Notes: generated from the sequence alone by a model not told the origin. 64,000 nt of DNA from Dipetalonema caudispina (GCA_013365325.1 JABVXV010000041.1:186001-250000); one strand, 5' to 3'; shown: positions 14,201 through 27,281, counted from the stretch's first letter. Translations and numbers: made by a program.

Positions 14201-14749
14201 CTCTGAGAGAAAGCATCAAGAATTTGGAAAATTAATGTTTGCAATTGTAGAAGAAAACTCGAAACGCACCTCTTCTCCATCGAATAGTTTGGAATCACGC
14301 AAAAGTCACACTCATTCAACGTGTAGTGTTGTAAACTGCAAAAATTTGCCAGCATGCACACGAACCGATTATGGTGACGATGATCAGGTAATTTTGAATT
14401 TTATTAAAAAAACCGAAAAAAGCAGAACCAATCGCAATAAGTTGCATTTGCAATTCCAATTAATTTTTAATTTTAAGTCCAAAATTCTTGTTCGTTACAT
14501 TTTTCATGTTCTTATTGAAAATTTGACCATGAAAATTTTTAGGTTCCAATATTTCGTACTGTAATGCGAAAAAAGAATCATTTGGGACGTTCGCATTCTG
14601 CAGAGAGACAAAGCTTTGGTCGAGTAATTCAACAGACAACGATGCCACCCAAGATGCTTTGCAATGATGAAAAAAAAGAAAATGGAGCTGAATTTGATCA
14701 AAATAAAACTGTGCCGGTTCCTAAAACACGGATGGAAGACAATCACTGA
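5254..14749 (+). CDS. class C (family 3) GPCR with two tandem ligand-binding modules
   Basis: Plasma-membrane receptor of the metabotropic-glutamate-receptor superfamily; ligand unknown. Model of 27 exons, about 1,419 aa: 5254-5373, 5585-5723, 5885-6016, 6125-6279, 6427-6639, 6830-6955, 7041-7154, 7351-7529, 7917-8124, 8511-8645, 8785-8913, 9068-9254, 9707-9918, 10197-10380, 10950-11059, 11246-11426, 11696-11902, 12057-12240, 12337-12401, 12443-12528, 12715-12945, 13018-13205, 13351-13522, 13634-13726, 13828-13993, 14251-14387, 14543-14749. All phases agree. The start ATG is followed by a signal-peptide-like stretch. Module 1 (about aa 41-500) has YQIGAAFPLH and GDTCSKPKEA. Module 2 (about 508-1020) restarts with VYIIGLFDFHGG and has KLLKKFSWEYISIVISD. 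The 7TM core (about 1035-1300) has class C landmarks: C-R-L-R opening TM3, ILWIIW in TM6, FGPKIYIML in TM7. The ICL3 stretch RNHKETKWLF replaces the usual NEAK. The C-tail is hydrophilic. From memory the nearest C. elegans class C orphan is F35H10.10, unverified. Exons 12337-12528 are the least certain part. Confidence 0.9.
10634..10744 (+). other. possible cassette exon of the class C receptor
   Basis: This 111-nt open stretch is flanked by an AG (TTTGTCAG) and a GT, and its phases fit between exons 10197-10380 and 10950-11059. Because 111 is divisible by 3 and the neighbours also join in frame without it, it may be optional. I left it out of the main model because the direct join gives a better class C ligand-domain sequence (KLRR-ESLYPHIHIVSGD). 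Confidence 0.3.
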
Positions 14750-17700
14750 AACTTAATAATTTCGGGTGCACCTAAAATCCGGACTAGTCTTCCATTTCCA
14801 CAAATCCAATCTAAAACGCTGAACATTGACAAAATCGAGTACTTCCTATACAACAATGTCACCCAGGGAATTTTTGAGACGTAAATTTTTTTATTGAAAT
14901 AGGAATGAAATTTCATCTCTTGGGTTGTTTAAGTCCCATTGATTTTTTTTACTTAACGGAAAATTTGTAAGCCTTATAAATGTTTTTAAGCAAAAAGAAA
15001 CATCCTTTCTTAGATTGTTAAATTAGTTTAACTCTCAAAAGGGCTGTTTATTTTCAGCAGTAAGTTTCACGATAAGCAATCTCAAGAGTAATTAATTGCA
15101 ATTGCAGTTGTTTTCTCTAAATTTTGTTCATAGTTCCAATAATGATATCATCATAGTTTTATTAGAGTTTGCTTCTAATGCTATAGTACTGATATGATGT
15201 TATGATGTTGTGTCTTTTAAAATTTATAAACTGTGAACAATATATTTGTTTACGTCCAGTTTTGCCTGTATATTTTTGTGACATAAAAAGGTTTTCTTTT
15301 TTTTTTTCTTTTTTTTTATAGACGCTTGTTTACTTTAAATATTGCCCACTTATTTGAATGCACAAAATTCACATATAATATAATGCCTTAATAAGACTTG
15401 AAAAGAAAACGTTGAAAATCATTCGGAAATTTCTATTCTTCACTTAACTTGTCAACTGCCACTGTTTTCTAAACTCTATGTTCTCACTCCTCGTGTTGAA
15501 GGATACAACTTGTATATTTAGGAAGGTTAATCTCCGTCAGATAATCTTTTGTCTTGAATGTCATAGTCAAGCAATATGATGCTGAGGAAAAAGAATCATT
15601 TTGTTCATTGATTTTTGATTTTTGAAATAAAGATGGTTAAATCAGAGTAACATCTTAATCCTATGAATTCAAATTATCAGTGGTAAATGAGCTCCATTAA
15701 TGTTCTACTGTTATTGTACTCATGCTGATTTATTTGCTGAAATATAAAATAATGACATCAGTAAAAAATTTTTCTAATAAAGATATTTTTAATAACTAGT
15801 TATATTACAGACAAGTCTGTAAGAAATTTTAAAACTACCCAAATTATCAAACCAGCTCAAAATGTTTCGAAACTTCGGGAAAGCTATTTTCAATATTTCG
15901 AAGCTGTGCACAATTGGTCAATTTAAATAATCAGGTACAGTGACGATGGCGCAATAGTATTTTGTTGAATTTTTATCTAAACTTCTTCTAATAATTTGAA
16001 TATTGCTTTTTGACGTTGAAATGGGTTTGGGAATTTCGAAAACATTGATTAGATTTTTCAAAGCAATGTATAAATTTTTTAATAAGAAGCATAATTCCTG
16101 AGTGAAGTAAATCGTTGGAATAGACGATATCAAAGAGTAAATAAACTTTAAAAAAAAAATCTCAAATTGTCATTACTTTATTTTCAAGCGATCCTGAACT
16201 TAAAGCTTCCTTGTTTTGCTTATTGTATCTTTTCAATTTCGAAATTCCAATCTGTGTAAGTTCTGGAAAACCGGAAATCAAGCAAGCACTTGCTTTCCTC
16301 CGAAAAGCATATTTGCAAAATCTCAGACTCTCAATTTCAAAAATTCATTTAAAACTTTGTCATTTACTCGAAACGTTAAAAAAAAAATGCAAATAAATCT
16401 GCACAAAAGAAATCACTGATTACTGTTTAAGCTTGAATATGAGAGCTAATATTAGTCGAGAGAAAAAAATGCAAAATCAATACTATACAGTAAGATGTGC
16501 TATCCTGAAATCCTGAAATTAATACGTTTATTTCGAAAATTTTTATAAATCGAATTAGTTGAATAAAAACTTTAATTTATCTATTGGAAAAAAACCCTTC
16601 GAACAGAATCGCTCTCTGCAACAATACATTTGTTTTGAAGAAATAGTAAACTTTTACTTTACTTATCTTATAATTTTCACTGGAAAATTTGATGGCATTA
16701 TATTCAATTCGACATCTGAAAAAGAGATGCAAACTGATTAATTTATTAATCAATTTAGAGCTGAAATGAATGATCCAGATTTATTATTATTTTTGTAGGA
16801 AGTATCAATTTTCTTTGGTGATAGAGTAAAGGATTTCGACAGGAATGAAAAGAAAGATTGAAATATTTGAATGTAAGACTAGTTCATTTCCTAGCATTCC
16901 ATCAAGCAGGAAAAGTGATACGGGCAGGAATCAATTAAAATAGTGAAGATCAGAAAAGTTTGTAAAATTATCTAACAGGAAAAGATTATTTGCTATTGGA
17001 CACAGAAAATCTGGTTTTTTAAACTGTATAAAAAATACGCACATTTCATCTATGGATCATTGTGATATTCAAGGAGAAAAGCTACAGCATTTTCGAACAG
17101 TTTCCAACTTCATAAATACTGAAGATGGAAAACTCTTGATGTGGAATTCGGAAAATTCTCATCCAGAGAGCTGTAACTTTCGAGTGACAACTATTTATAT
17201 TTTTCCCACTTCCATTTTACATAGCAAGCATATTATTGCCAATATAATCTTGGCAAAAGTAAAGTTTCAAGTATTTTCAAAGTCATTTTAGTTTGGAAGG
17301 AAATGGCACGTTTAATTTAAAAAGTTCATTAAAAATGATTTACTACAAATCAAAAATACCCCCGAAGTTCTTCTTCGACAAATCCGACAACCATAATTAT
17401 TGCCTTTATCTTTCGTTGCAACCGCAGTGTATACTGCAATAGCAAAGAAAGATTGTACTTTCCGTATCATTTAAGAATATCTTCACAAAATATGTACAAA
17501 CTTATAAATAATTCAGTTCGTAACGTGAAGGAAGGAATTTCTGATTCTAATACAGAAGGATAGCAAGAATCTCATCAACGATTCATATATGAAGTGAGAG
17601 TTTTTTTTTCTTTTTTGATGATGAAACAGGTGAGAATTTTTATTTTACAAGAAATATTTTACGGAAGCAGCGGATTATTACGATCATTAAGAAACAGTTA

Positions 17701-18019
17701 CCAGTGCAAAATGATGTTGCTTTTATCATTTAAGCTTGTCTCATCAATTGGTAGTTAATGCTCTTGCAACAGCCAACAAGCATATACCGATTTAAAACTG
17801 CTAGCAATCTGATTCTGACTGATCTTTTTGCTGCTGACAATATATAAAGTTGGTATTTCCAACGCTCTTATAATTTTCAATGTCATTTGGATAATTTTAA
17901 TAAACCATTAGTGACGAAGGTTCAACTTTTCTTCATAGATATAAAAAAGCAGTAAGAAAGAAGAGAAGCACATAAAATGTTATAAGTTTTGAACATTGTA
18001 TCGCGGAACCAAACAAGAA
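14750..18019. other. intergenic, no supported gene
   Basis: The first part (to about 15250) is probably the 3' UTR of the receptor. Open stretches at 15918-16133 (-), 16211-16419 (+), 16559-16741 (+) and 17052-17291 (+) were examined. None links to another by consistent splice phases and none resembles a known family. Fossil or unrecognised exons cannot be excluded, especially at 17052-17291. Confidence 0.45.
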
Positions 18020-19853
18020 CTATCCCTGAATCGGCGATTGTTCGTTTGCTACTGAATTTGGTGGCTTAATTTCTGTTCTGATCACATTGGATACCATTTT
18101 GATCGGAATCGTCCTCGCTATACCATCATCCTAAAGATTCACACTGAGTCATAGATAACTTTTAGAAATGATTGCAGCGGATATGATCAAAATGCATTAT
18201 AATTAATGCTTTTATACATTATAGTTCGGTCACAAAACAAACCTTTTGGCGCGGGGCGGTTGCAGTAACACTAAGATATCCATCTGCAGTAAGATTGCTG
18301 GTAACTGCATCTGCCGGTACGTTCGAAGATAATGGAAACTTCCTGAATGCTTGCAAAATGTAGAGCTCATTACACAATGCATTATTTTTTTTTTTTGATT
18401 TTCAAAAAACCGTTCAGTAGAAAATGGACCTTATTAGAAGCCGTTCCACAAGACCAAATTCATCCTCTCGTTCACCATGTCTTGCTTCGATTATTATGTA
18501 GGAGTTTGCTACCGATACCTGAATTTTGATCCAGCTATAACTTCGTAATCCATTTGAATTTCATACATTTCAAAACTTTTTTTCAAAAGCTATTAGTTTT
18601 GGTTCAAAGTTAATAGTACCAGTGTTGTCAAGCAGCTTCGAATCCACCAGCAGTTATAAAGAGAAAGATCAGCAGGATAAAAAAGGAAAAGGAAAAAATT
18701 AGAATGTTCAAAAAAAAAAAAAAAAAATGATGCGATTCATTTTAAATAGATTAAAGGAGCTAAATAATTTTAGTTTTATAAATACAAATTAAAAGCAAAT
18801 CCAATTTAAAAATAAATTCATCTTTGAATTCATCATGACAAACACTTTGTAAGCTGTGATTAATGAAAAAACGAGCAAAATGGATATGAATATTTTGATT
18901 TTTATACTTGCACAGTTGTATAGTTGTAGCTCCCTCTAAACTCAATTTTTGAAATAACGTAAAAAAGTGATCAGAGAGATCCATGATTCGCAACGGTTCG
19001 AAATTACATTCTTTACACATAGCGTCACATTCGTGGAGAGGAAAGTGATCACGGCATTACTGTGCTGTAACCCTGTTCGTGCGTAATCTCACTTTTGGAG
19101 GGATACAAAGGAAAGAGGAAGGTAAAGTCTTTTTTCGACCGGAAGCCCTGCCTATGTGCCGCTGTGGTAAATCCTGTAGTAAAGACAATGTATTGAAATA
19201 TGAGATCAGGTTTGAGACTTCAGCGAATCCAATGGTCAATAGCGATAGCAGAAACCGCTAATGGATTCAAATACAAACATTTTAAAGCAATTTCTAAAAC
19301 ATTTCTAAAATGGAACATACTTTCAGATCTTCCGGTTTGAATTGTGATAAATCCATTTGCACATAAAAAGAATCGTCGCTCTGCTGGTGGGATATTATCG
19401 AACCTGTTCCCGCAGCAGATGTGCTCATCGATGTTAGTGTGGTGGGTGGTGACTGTAATGGCTTCATTGGCTTCTTTCATTAATTAGTAGAAAGTTTTTA
19501 ATAAACTACAACGTTTATTTCTCAAGAAGAAATTATTATGTTATGCAAAGAATTGAACCTTGTTGAGATCTTCGAAAAGTTGAAATTACAAACTTGGCTC
19601 AAACAAATTTTGCTTAACAAATGTAAATATTGATTTCATGAAATAACAGCGCGAAAATTGGAAATTTTGGGATTAGAGTGGAAGCAAAAAGCAGAACTTG
19701 ATAGCTGGAAGTGGATACGTGCAACGGTGATCCCATACTGGATACATGTAACGGTGAGCCCATGCCGGTGATTTTTGGGCCTTGCTCAATAATCCGTTTT
19801 TCATATGTCCGATTGTAAGATGATGTTCGATTGTAAGCTGATGTGGACGACAT
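18020..19853 (-). CDS. hsp-25: small heat-shock protein (HSP20/alpha-crystallin family), hsp-25-like
   Basis: ATP-independent holdase chaperone. Five minus-strand exons in phase: 19853-19698, 19473-19321, 18518-18430, 18342-18243, 18130-18020; 202 aa. The alpha-crystallin domain begins at DDSFYVQMDLSQFKPEDLK (exon 2). It continues through VSVANSYIIIEARHGERED (exon 3) and RKFPLSSNVPADAVTSNL / DGYLSVTA (exon 4). The last exon supplies the C-terminal IXI motif (RTIPI), which docks on neighbouring subunits in this family, then a polar tail. The N-terminus carries YNRTSSYNRTYE and a duplicated MGSPLHVS unit. A TTTACAG acceptor lies 16 nt before the ATG, suggesting spliced-leader addition. Length, intron-rich structure and long tail fit nematode HSP-25 better than the short HSP-16 type. 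The orthology is recalled, not tested. The first two splice sites (donor 19698, acceptor 19473) are the weakest. Confidence 0.85.
19710..19763 (-). repeat. 27-bp tandem duplication in the small HSP N-terminus
   Basis: Two adjacent 27-nt units (19763-19737 and 19736-19710) encode MGSPLHVSS and MGSPLHVST. Differences are mostly synonymous third-position changes, so the duplication is not brand new and the peptide seems to be kept. Confidence 0.85.
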
Positions 19854-19869
19854 TCTTTCCGATTTTCTC

Positions 19870-22800
19870 CTGTAAATATTAGGAATAATCGTCTTTGTAA
19901 ATCCACTTCAAAACTTTCAAAACGCTTGACGAACTTAACGTTTTTAAAACAGAGATGTCGGATTGGAAGCTAAAAAGTGTAATGGAAATTTAGGTCATTC
20001 AACAGGAAAAATTTTTGTTTGTGGTTGAAAAGACCCTGTCAGTCTGCTCCACTATTTTTTATAAAACTTTAAAATATAACGTAGCCAACATACTTGATTT
20101 ATTTATATTGAGTATAAAAAATGATTTCATTTAAAGATAACGAAGATTTAACCAAGAATTTCCTACTGCACTTTCCTGGCTTCTTGTTCGAAAGTACGAC
20201 AATATCATAATAAAGTATCACGTCATCATACTCAATGATCGTCATCCATTTTCAGTTTTTTCTGCTTGCCATTAGCTTTCAAATTGTACTTTGTAGAACT
20301 TTTTTACAATCAAATAATCGTGTTTTTTTATCATATCTGAACTGATTTCTATATATATGCAGTGATCAATTTCAGTTGTAAAATGGAAAGAAAATTTTCC
20401 AAATGAGTTATTATTAAAAAGAAAATGAACAATTAGCATGTAAGAAAATAGATAGAGGAATTCAAAAGATAGATTTGCTAGGATATCTTATGACTGGACA
20501 AGTACTGTAGTGTACAAGTATACAAGTACTTCTTGGATGATAAGTAAAAGTCTATTAAAGAAAAAATAAACAAACGAAACTAAGATCATAATACATCAGC
20601 CAAAAAAAAAAATCGTATCATGGATTTTGTTTTAATACAACTTTATGGTCTTCAAGAATGGAATTAACGAAAAAAGATGAATTTGATAACTAAAACAGCA
20701 ACTTAGCATTCATTTCATTAATAAGAATAATAAAATTCATTCAATCAATAAAACTGCCTCTCACACATCTTTTTTTTTATGGTTTGAAGTAAGAAAAATT
20801 GTTTGACGCGAATGCTCAATTGTTAGACATTTGCAGACTTCAGACTAATTAAAAACAGTGCCCTCAATCATCGTGAAGCAAATAAAACATAAATTAGGTT
20901 GAAATTGCTGGAAATTACACTCAATGGCTAAATTTTATCGCTTCTACCAAAGTTTCAGTTTAGTTTTGCTTGCAGCAAATGAAGATTGATAGTGATGCTG
21001 TGACCCAAAAAAAGAAGGAATGAGTCAGGCCTAAGGAATAGATATGACAAATTCCTGACACAGCATTGACGAGGGAAGTAAGATGAAGATAAATACACTT
21101 AACTACTTAAGCAACCAAATCCCATTCTGACAGACATTTATCTCAGTGCTTTTAAAATTTACTAAAAATACTTGAACCATTCGACTTCAAAAAATTCCAT
21201 CCCACTCCAATAAAGAAGATTTTCAAAAATTTGAAGAACATTATCTCTCTTCTTCCGTATAAATTTTACAAACGTGCGCCATTTATCAGCCTTATCCAAA
21301 TTTATGAAAAATTTATTTCGAACAAATTTAAAAATAAAAATCGATTTAGTTTTACATGCAAGATAACAATGGAAATGTCTTCAAAGCTTTTCAAATAGCA
21401 TCATTCGCTATTGTCCTTCCCTCAAAAAATTGACCAAGCATTGGGACTGAATCATTTAGTTCGATCTACGTATCATCATTTTAAAGTCTACTTTTGAACT
21501 TTAACCAACTTTTTAACTGCTACAATCAACTGATGTGTAAATGAATGATTAAGTAACTTACATGTGAAAAAAGCTTGGACTAGAATCTGGCTTTCTGACA
21601 AAGAGAAAAAAAGCCAAAAACATGAATTTCAATAATTTTAAGGTAATTTGTCATATGTAACGTCATGGCTTATAATGTGACTAAGAGACAACTGATCTAG
21701 GCATGAAGCTATATATTCCTCTATTCATTTATCACTTTAATTTACCAATTTTCAAGTCCATATTGGCGGATTTCTTACTTAGGGATGATTGATGACGACA
21801 GAGAAAGGGATTGTCTGAAAAGTTGAAAGTGTACTGTCCTGTCTTATTATTTTATATTTTATTTCCATAACCAGAAACTTTTCATAACAGATACAAGATG
21901 ATTGAAAATTCATTTTGGGATCCAGGTCTGGATTTCTAAAACTTCATTACTATAATGAAAGTTTGATTTCCAAAGGTGCTTAAATAATTTGAAAAGACAT
22001 TTGAAGTTCTTCATATATTTCAGTAATTCTTGATGATACTATAATGAAATCGAAGTTAGGATTAACGAGACTATTCGGATATCAGCATCATTGCAAGATA
22101 ATCATCGAGAATATCAAAATGACAATTACCCGAAACTTCTTAAAAAGTAAAAATTACAAATAACAAATTTCTTTTCCACCACGTTGCAAAAACACTTCCA
22201 AAACTTATGCATTATGGAATTCTTTTAAGTAGATTTCAATCAAAGTAATCGAGATCTTTACCTATTAGGAGTTGTTGAAGTGGTAGGAAATCTTACCGGA
22301 AGTAATTTGAATAAAACAAATTTCAAGCAAAGGTTAAAAATTAAAGTATCCTGATTCGATACTTATCGTTCCACAATTTTTCACTTTAATCTCGCTTAGA
22401 AAGACAATTCATTACATTATTTTTAGGAATTTGTAGGAGGGATGACGGGGAATGAAAGGTTTAACAAACCCATTCATGAAAATAGATCATAACACTCCTC
22501 ATTTTCAATTGTTTATAACCTATTTTGAAAATTAGAAAAGGACAAAGGTTAAACATGTATTGGAAAATAAAGTGTAATAATGGCAGAAGTGATTGGGAAG
22601 ATAAAGGTGAAGCTCAATTAGACGTGGAAATAATAAGAGGAAACTATAGCAGCTAAATGACTAAGTTCAATCTTCTAATACTTTTCACATGTGCCTCTTC
22701 TTTATCCAACCAATAGGGTTTGGCTAACAAAATACATTCCTAAAAGCTTTTTCTTCTTTTTTTTTTTGAACTAGTCAATTTGAAATAGTTCGATTTTCCT

Positions 22801-24888
22801 GTGCGCTCACTACCCACGCATTTGCACAAGCAGACAACTCGTCTACAATTCACTATCCTTAGAATGTCAGAGTAACGGAGAAATCTGAACCTTAAGAGAA
22901 GTTTAGCTATCATTGTGCACTTCAAATATTTAAACAATGAATCACCGCATGACGAGTACATACAGTGCGAATTCTGTTGGAATGACAGTTTCTTAGCTTA
23001 TTTCTTCTATGACTGGTATTTCATACGTGTAATTCCAGTTTCCACTTATAAATTCAATTCACCATATTTAAATCTCTTCGGAGCGCTAGGATTCAAATAA
23101 TTGAATGAATTTCCAATTATCTCGAACTAAAACTTATGAACTTGACAGCTAGAAAAATAAGCCACATATAGGAAAGATATAGTTGTAAACTGTTAAAAAT
23201 AACTTATTTTCATGAAAGAGTTCCTTCCGACAAATTACAACTGTCTGCAGAAAGTAAACCAGAGAAGCGACGTTATCCGTAAATCAGCTGTGAAGCAAAC
23301 TAGAGCACAACCCATTAGATAGCTCATTTCAACACCATCGTTAAACTTTCACCGCAAAAAAGATTGGAATTTGTTTTCTTTCAGAGTTAACTAAGACATA
23401 TGAAATGTGAATCACACACGGACGTAAAGATTTATATACTCCGCAGCAGAAAAATTAGAACAAGTACTATTGTTGTATAGATGTTGCATAAAAAGGATAT
23501 TAACATATAGTTCGCATCCACGTCTAATATCCAGAAAACGTGTACCACTCTCCAGGGAATTTTTTAAATTGTTTCATCCGGCTAATTTATAATGCCAAAA
23601 GGGAAGCTTTATGCCAATATTTTAGGATGAAAAATATAGTGAATGATAATATATTTTGGAAAAAAAAAATTATAAACAGTAAATACTATGACAAAGTAAC
23701 CGTCTGATCAGTAAATCGATTTACTACTTTGATTATTTTGCTAGTTGCAGGTTTATAAGATACATTGCGCCGCAAAACATGTCTATTCCAGATCTGATAG
23801 AGTTATATTATTGTAATAATAACAAACTCATCAAATCTTTCCATTTATTTTCAGGGTAAACAAGTTACAGCAATGAAATAACAGAATTACAAATGCGAAA
23901 GCATCACAAAAATTAAGGACCACTTTCATGTAATGACTCACTAATGTCCTCTCCTGCTTAGCATAAATCTTGAGAGCTTGGGACAAGATTCCACTTTCTT
24001 TCATTTTTCTGCTCGAATGACTATTGACGAAATATCCACAAAAATTATGATATAGGCATCAACATCGCTTTGTAGTTTAAAATACTTGAAATGTGAAAAA
24101 GACACCTTACTTACTCAAAGATATTAGAAGTAATTCAGTATTTAATTGGAAAAGAGGTGGACGAGAAGTGGAAAAAGGAAGGACGAGAAGGGAAACACAC
24201 CCAAACACAAAAGAAACTTAAAATCCTACTGAAAACAAAGCTATAAAAACTTACATATAACTCAACTGCGAATAAATGCAAATGCTAGAGAACAAATATA
24301 CGAAATCCATATTACATATGAATTGCAAAAGTTTCGCATTTCTTCACCTTTATAAATACTTGGAAAAAAAGAAACTTCTATAGTAAATGAAATATCAGTT
24401 TCGAAACTTCCATTATCCATTTTTTTCTTTTTTCAATAAGCAATAGCAATAGAAAGTTCGATAAAGAATGATATAGTATGGAAGTAATTTGTCAGCTTAT
24501 TCCGATATCTGCAATGCACCCTCCTATACTAGAAAGGTTTTCCGATCTACCCATAGTGATGGCTAAGTTGCAGCAGATGATCACTAAAATATACAAAAGT
24601 AATGCTGATATTTTATTTACGATAAAAATTTCTTTGTACAAATAGACAACCAAACAATTATAAAAGGAAGTAAACTACAATATAAACTGACAGTAACATC
24701 TGGATTTACAATTTTATGGACAACATGGAACATTTTGAGGATTCATAAAAAATATTTCACTATATCAGGAATGAAAAAGGAATAAGGCACCGTCATTAGA
24801 ACACTATGTGCAAATTATATGCAATCATCGATAATGCTTTCCATATTATTGTGTACACTCATATTATAAGTGATTGCAGTCTCTGGTT
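19870..24888. other. intergenic, no supported gene
   Basis: About 5 kb of AT-rich sequence with almost no long open frame. Overlapping ORFs at 22740-22961 (-) and 22915-23100 (+) lack splice context or family resemblance. The promoter of the small HSP should lie in the leftmost kilobase. No heat-shock-element array was identified by eye. Confidence 0.5.
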
Positions 24889-27281
24889 TTAAGAATGACT
24901 ATTCCACGAAGGATGCCCGTTTCTTTTCTCTTCACCACATCCAACTCTGCTATAGAATGTGGGCTGAAAGGATTATGTAGTTTGAATGAAGATATAAGAT
25001 CATATCAAATGAAGAAAAATTCCGAGAATTTCCAAAATTTTACATCTAAAATCAAAATTGGACAAGAAGCAACAAGATTCTGTCATCTTGGAGCAAAATA
25101 TAAGATATTTTGAATGCTGTAAAGAACCTGCAGATCATATGTAACACTTTTATCTTCATCATCAGAATCACTTGATCCATCGTTTAATATGCCCGATCCA
25201 GAAGAAACCGCATTTGAGTGCCCAGAATCCTTCGAAACAAATTTCGCGAAACACTTAATTGAACAAATAATAAGACAAAAAGATTTCTACACAAAAGAAA
25301 AACCTGTACTGTATGAAAAAAAAGAAAAAAAAACTAACAATATCACAAACGCGAACAGGCCTTTTGCTCACAGGAATACGATAACTATGTGAAGAGCATG
25401 TACCACATACGACGTTACCACAAGCCCGACAGTGGTGCTGAAAAGTTACTAGATGAACTACTCAAATGTAAACTTCTTAGGAATCCGTTCATTTCTTTAT
25501 CCTACTATCGGTATTCTTTAGCCATTCACTACTAGAAACAATTTTTGTAATATAGGTAGCAATATTAATATGTAAAAACAGAAATTTTAAAGCATAAAGG
25601 ATGAAAGATCTTTCCTGCCACAGTCAATTGTCTGAGAGGAACTGGTATTTGAAGGCCTTGAAGTTGCATAAGCATGCGATTCAAACTAAAAGGTCAGATC
25701 AAGTGGTATGCCACCTCCTCTTTGTTCATAGTAGGAGTGACCTTATTATAAAGTAAATGTCTTAATAAATGATAACATTTCTTCCTTTCTAAATAAGGAA
25801 TTTTAGAAAACACAACAGTCTTGAATAAAGACGCTAATGCATTGAAATCGAACTAGTGAAGGCATACTCTACGTTGTATCACGGTGAATTGTGTCCTCTG
25901 ACAAGCCATGCATTTCGTTGCTTCACCATCAGGTACCCAAACTGCCGCATGCTCTGTTGCGGGTTTTTTTCCACCTAGAACATTTTAAGGCTTAATAACG
26001 CAACGTGATTTTGACAATATGTTTCAATGTCTACCGGAAAAAATAAAAACGTTATACGAACTGCACCAACGTTTACTGACTAAAATTTAGCTTTTCGAAT
26101 CAGTGATCAACTGAGTGGTATAATAAATGAAGTGGGTGAAGACATCAAACAAAATGCTACCTCTAGTAAGAATATCGTGTACACAACGTTCAATGTGTAA
26201 AATCCATTCCTTCTTCTCTGTACTTGTTGCTGCGAAAACAGCAAACGACTTCAATCTCGTTTTAATAAGCCAACCATTTTTCATATCTTAATACAAAAAA
26301 TCACTAAAAACTTTGTATACACAATAACCGCAAGTAATATATTAATTCTTGAAAATAATGTTCGAATCTCTGAAACATATTTTTGATCCTCGTCCCAATC
26401 ATAACTGAAATCCATGGACATGCCTTCATTAATAAAGGGACATTTTTCAGTTCAGTGCTTGGATGAAGTATTTGATTGAGTAGAAAAGAAAAAGAAATTA
26501 TATTACCGCCCTCGTCTTCAAGATCTTGCAACTGTACTTCTTCCAGTGGGATTACATGCTGTTTGTTGTAACGTTTCTTTGAGATTAAAATATTGCCATA
26601 GACCAAAATATCGTTGAAAAGAAAGAATTGGCGCGGCTTAGGTTTTTTCCTAAAAATAACCACAATTGGCGACCTTCGATTGCCAATAAAATTTGCCAAA
26701 CTGCCGAACTTCCGATGATTGCACTTACCGACACATTTTCACCAATACTCCTTCACCGACCAAAACTCGTCCATATGCTGCTAATTGTTGACCGGTACTT
26801 CCGAAGCAAGCCTCAACATTTAAAATACGGCGAGTATTTACTTCACTATTTACTGCAAGATAAGTTGTTGTTTTTAAATCACAAGTAAAAGTGGATGGAC
26901 AAGATTTAGCCGATTTTAATTAGAAAATGGTGACGGAGAACAGATGGTACTTGTTTACTTTGGTTATAATTAAGCTAAGCTTTAGGTATACTGAATAAGC
27001 GGCCTTAACTTATTTGATGACTTTAATAGCCAATTTTAAATGCTATTTTACCAATTAAAACTGACAATCTTTCTTTTTTTTTGTTCAAAGTATCACTACA
27101 CATCAAACAATGAATTCCAATATTAATCAAATATGTCAGAACAGAACTTATTTTCTTTCTCAAATTAATGGTGTTTCATTTCCATTCGTCGTAGATTTAC
27201 TATGAGAAATGCAAGAAAATAAGACGAAGTACTGACAATTTGGATTAGAAGCTATAAGGACAAACCTAAGCGGTCGACCAT
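24889..27281 (-). CDS. PLEKHF: phafin: PH and FYVE domain protein (PLEKHF family)
   Basis: Endosomal adaptor family binding phosphoinositides through PH and PI3P through FYVE; roles in endocytic traffic and autophagy. Eight exons in phase: 27281-27266 (16 nt), 26852-26729, 26649-26507, 26286-26161, 25974-25868, 25437-25339, 25253-25128, 24963-24889; 271 aa (animal phafins are about 250-280). It begins MVDRLVNSEVNTRRI, matching the family N-terminus. The PH domain (about aa 30-135) includes KPKPRQFFLFNDILVYGN, YNKQHVIPLE and NGWLIKT. The FYVE domain (about 145-210) has WVPD, CMAC, the basic RRHHCRACG motif (split by the intron between 25868 and 25437) and RVCDICF. A Ser/Asp-rich tail follows. 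If the last donor (25128) is not used, the protein instead ends at a TGA at 25083-25085. The gene is divergent from copb-2. Confidence 0.92.

Noticed and set aside
17622..17760. Short similarity (AGGTGAGAATTT and following) to the exon end near 11900 of the receptor gene, hinting at a partial duplicate
   Set aside because: The identical core is only about 12 nt around a donor site, and the flanks do not translate into receptor sequence without stops.
18051..18130. Plus-strand frame FGGLISVLITLDTILIGIVL resembling a GPCR membrane helix
   Set aside because: It is the reverse complement of the last exon of the small HSP, which fits in phase and supplies the IXI motif.
18347..18529. Plus-strand ORF with RKWTLLEAVPQDQIHPLVHH
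   Set aside because: Shadow of minus-strand HSP exon 18518-18430 encoding VSVANSYIIIEARHGERED.
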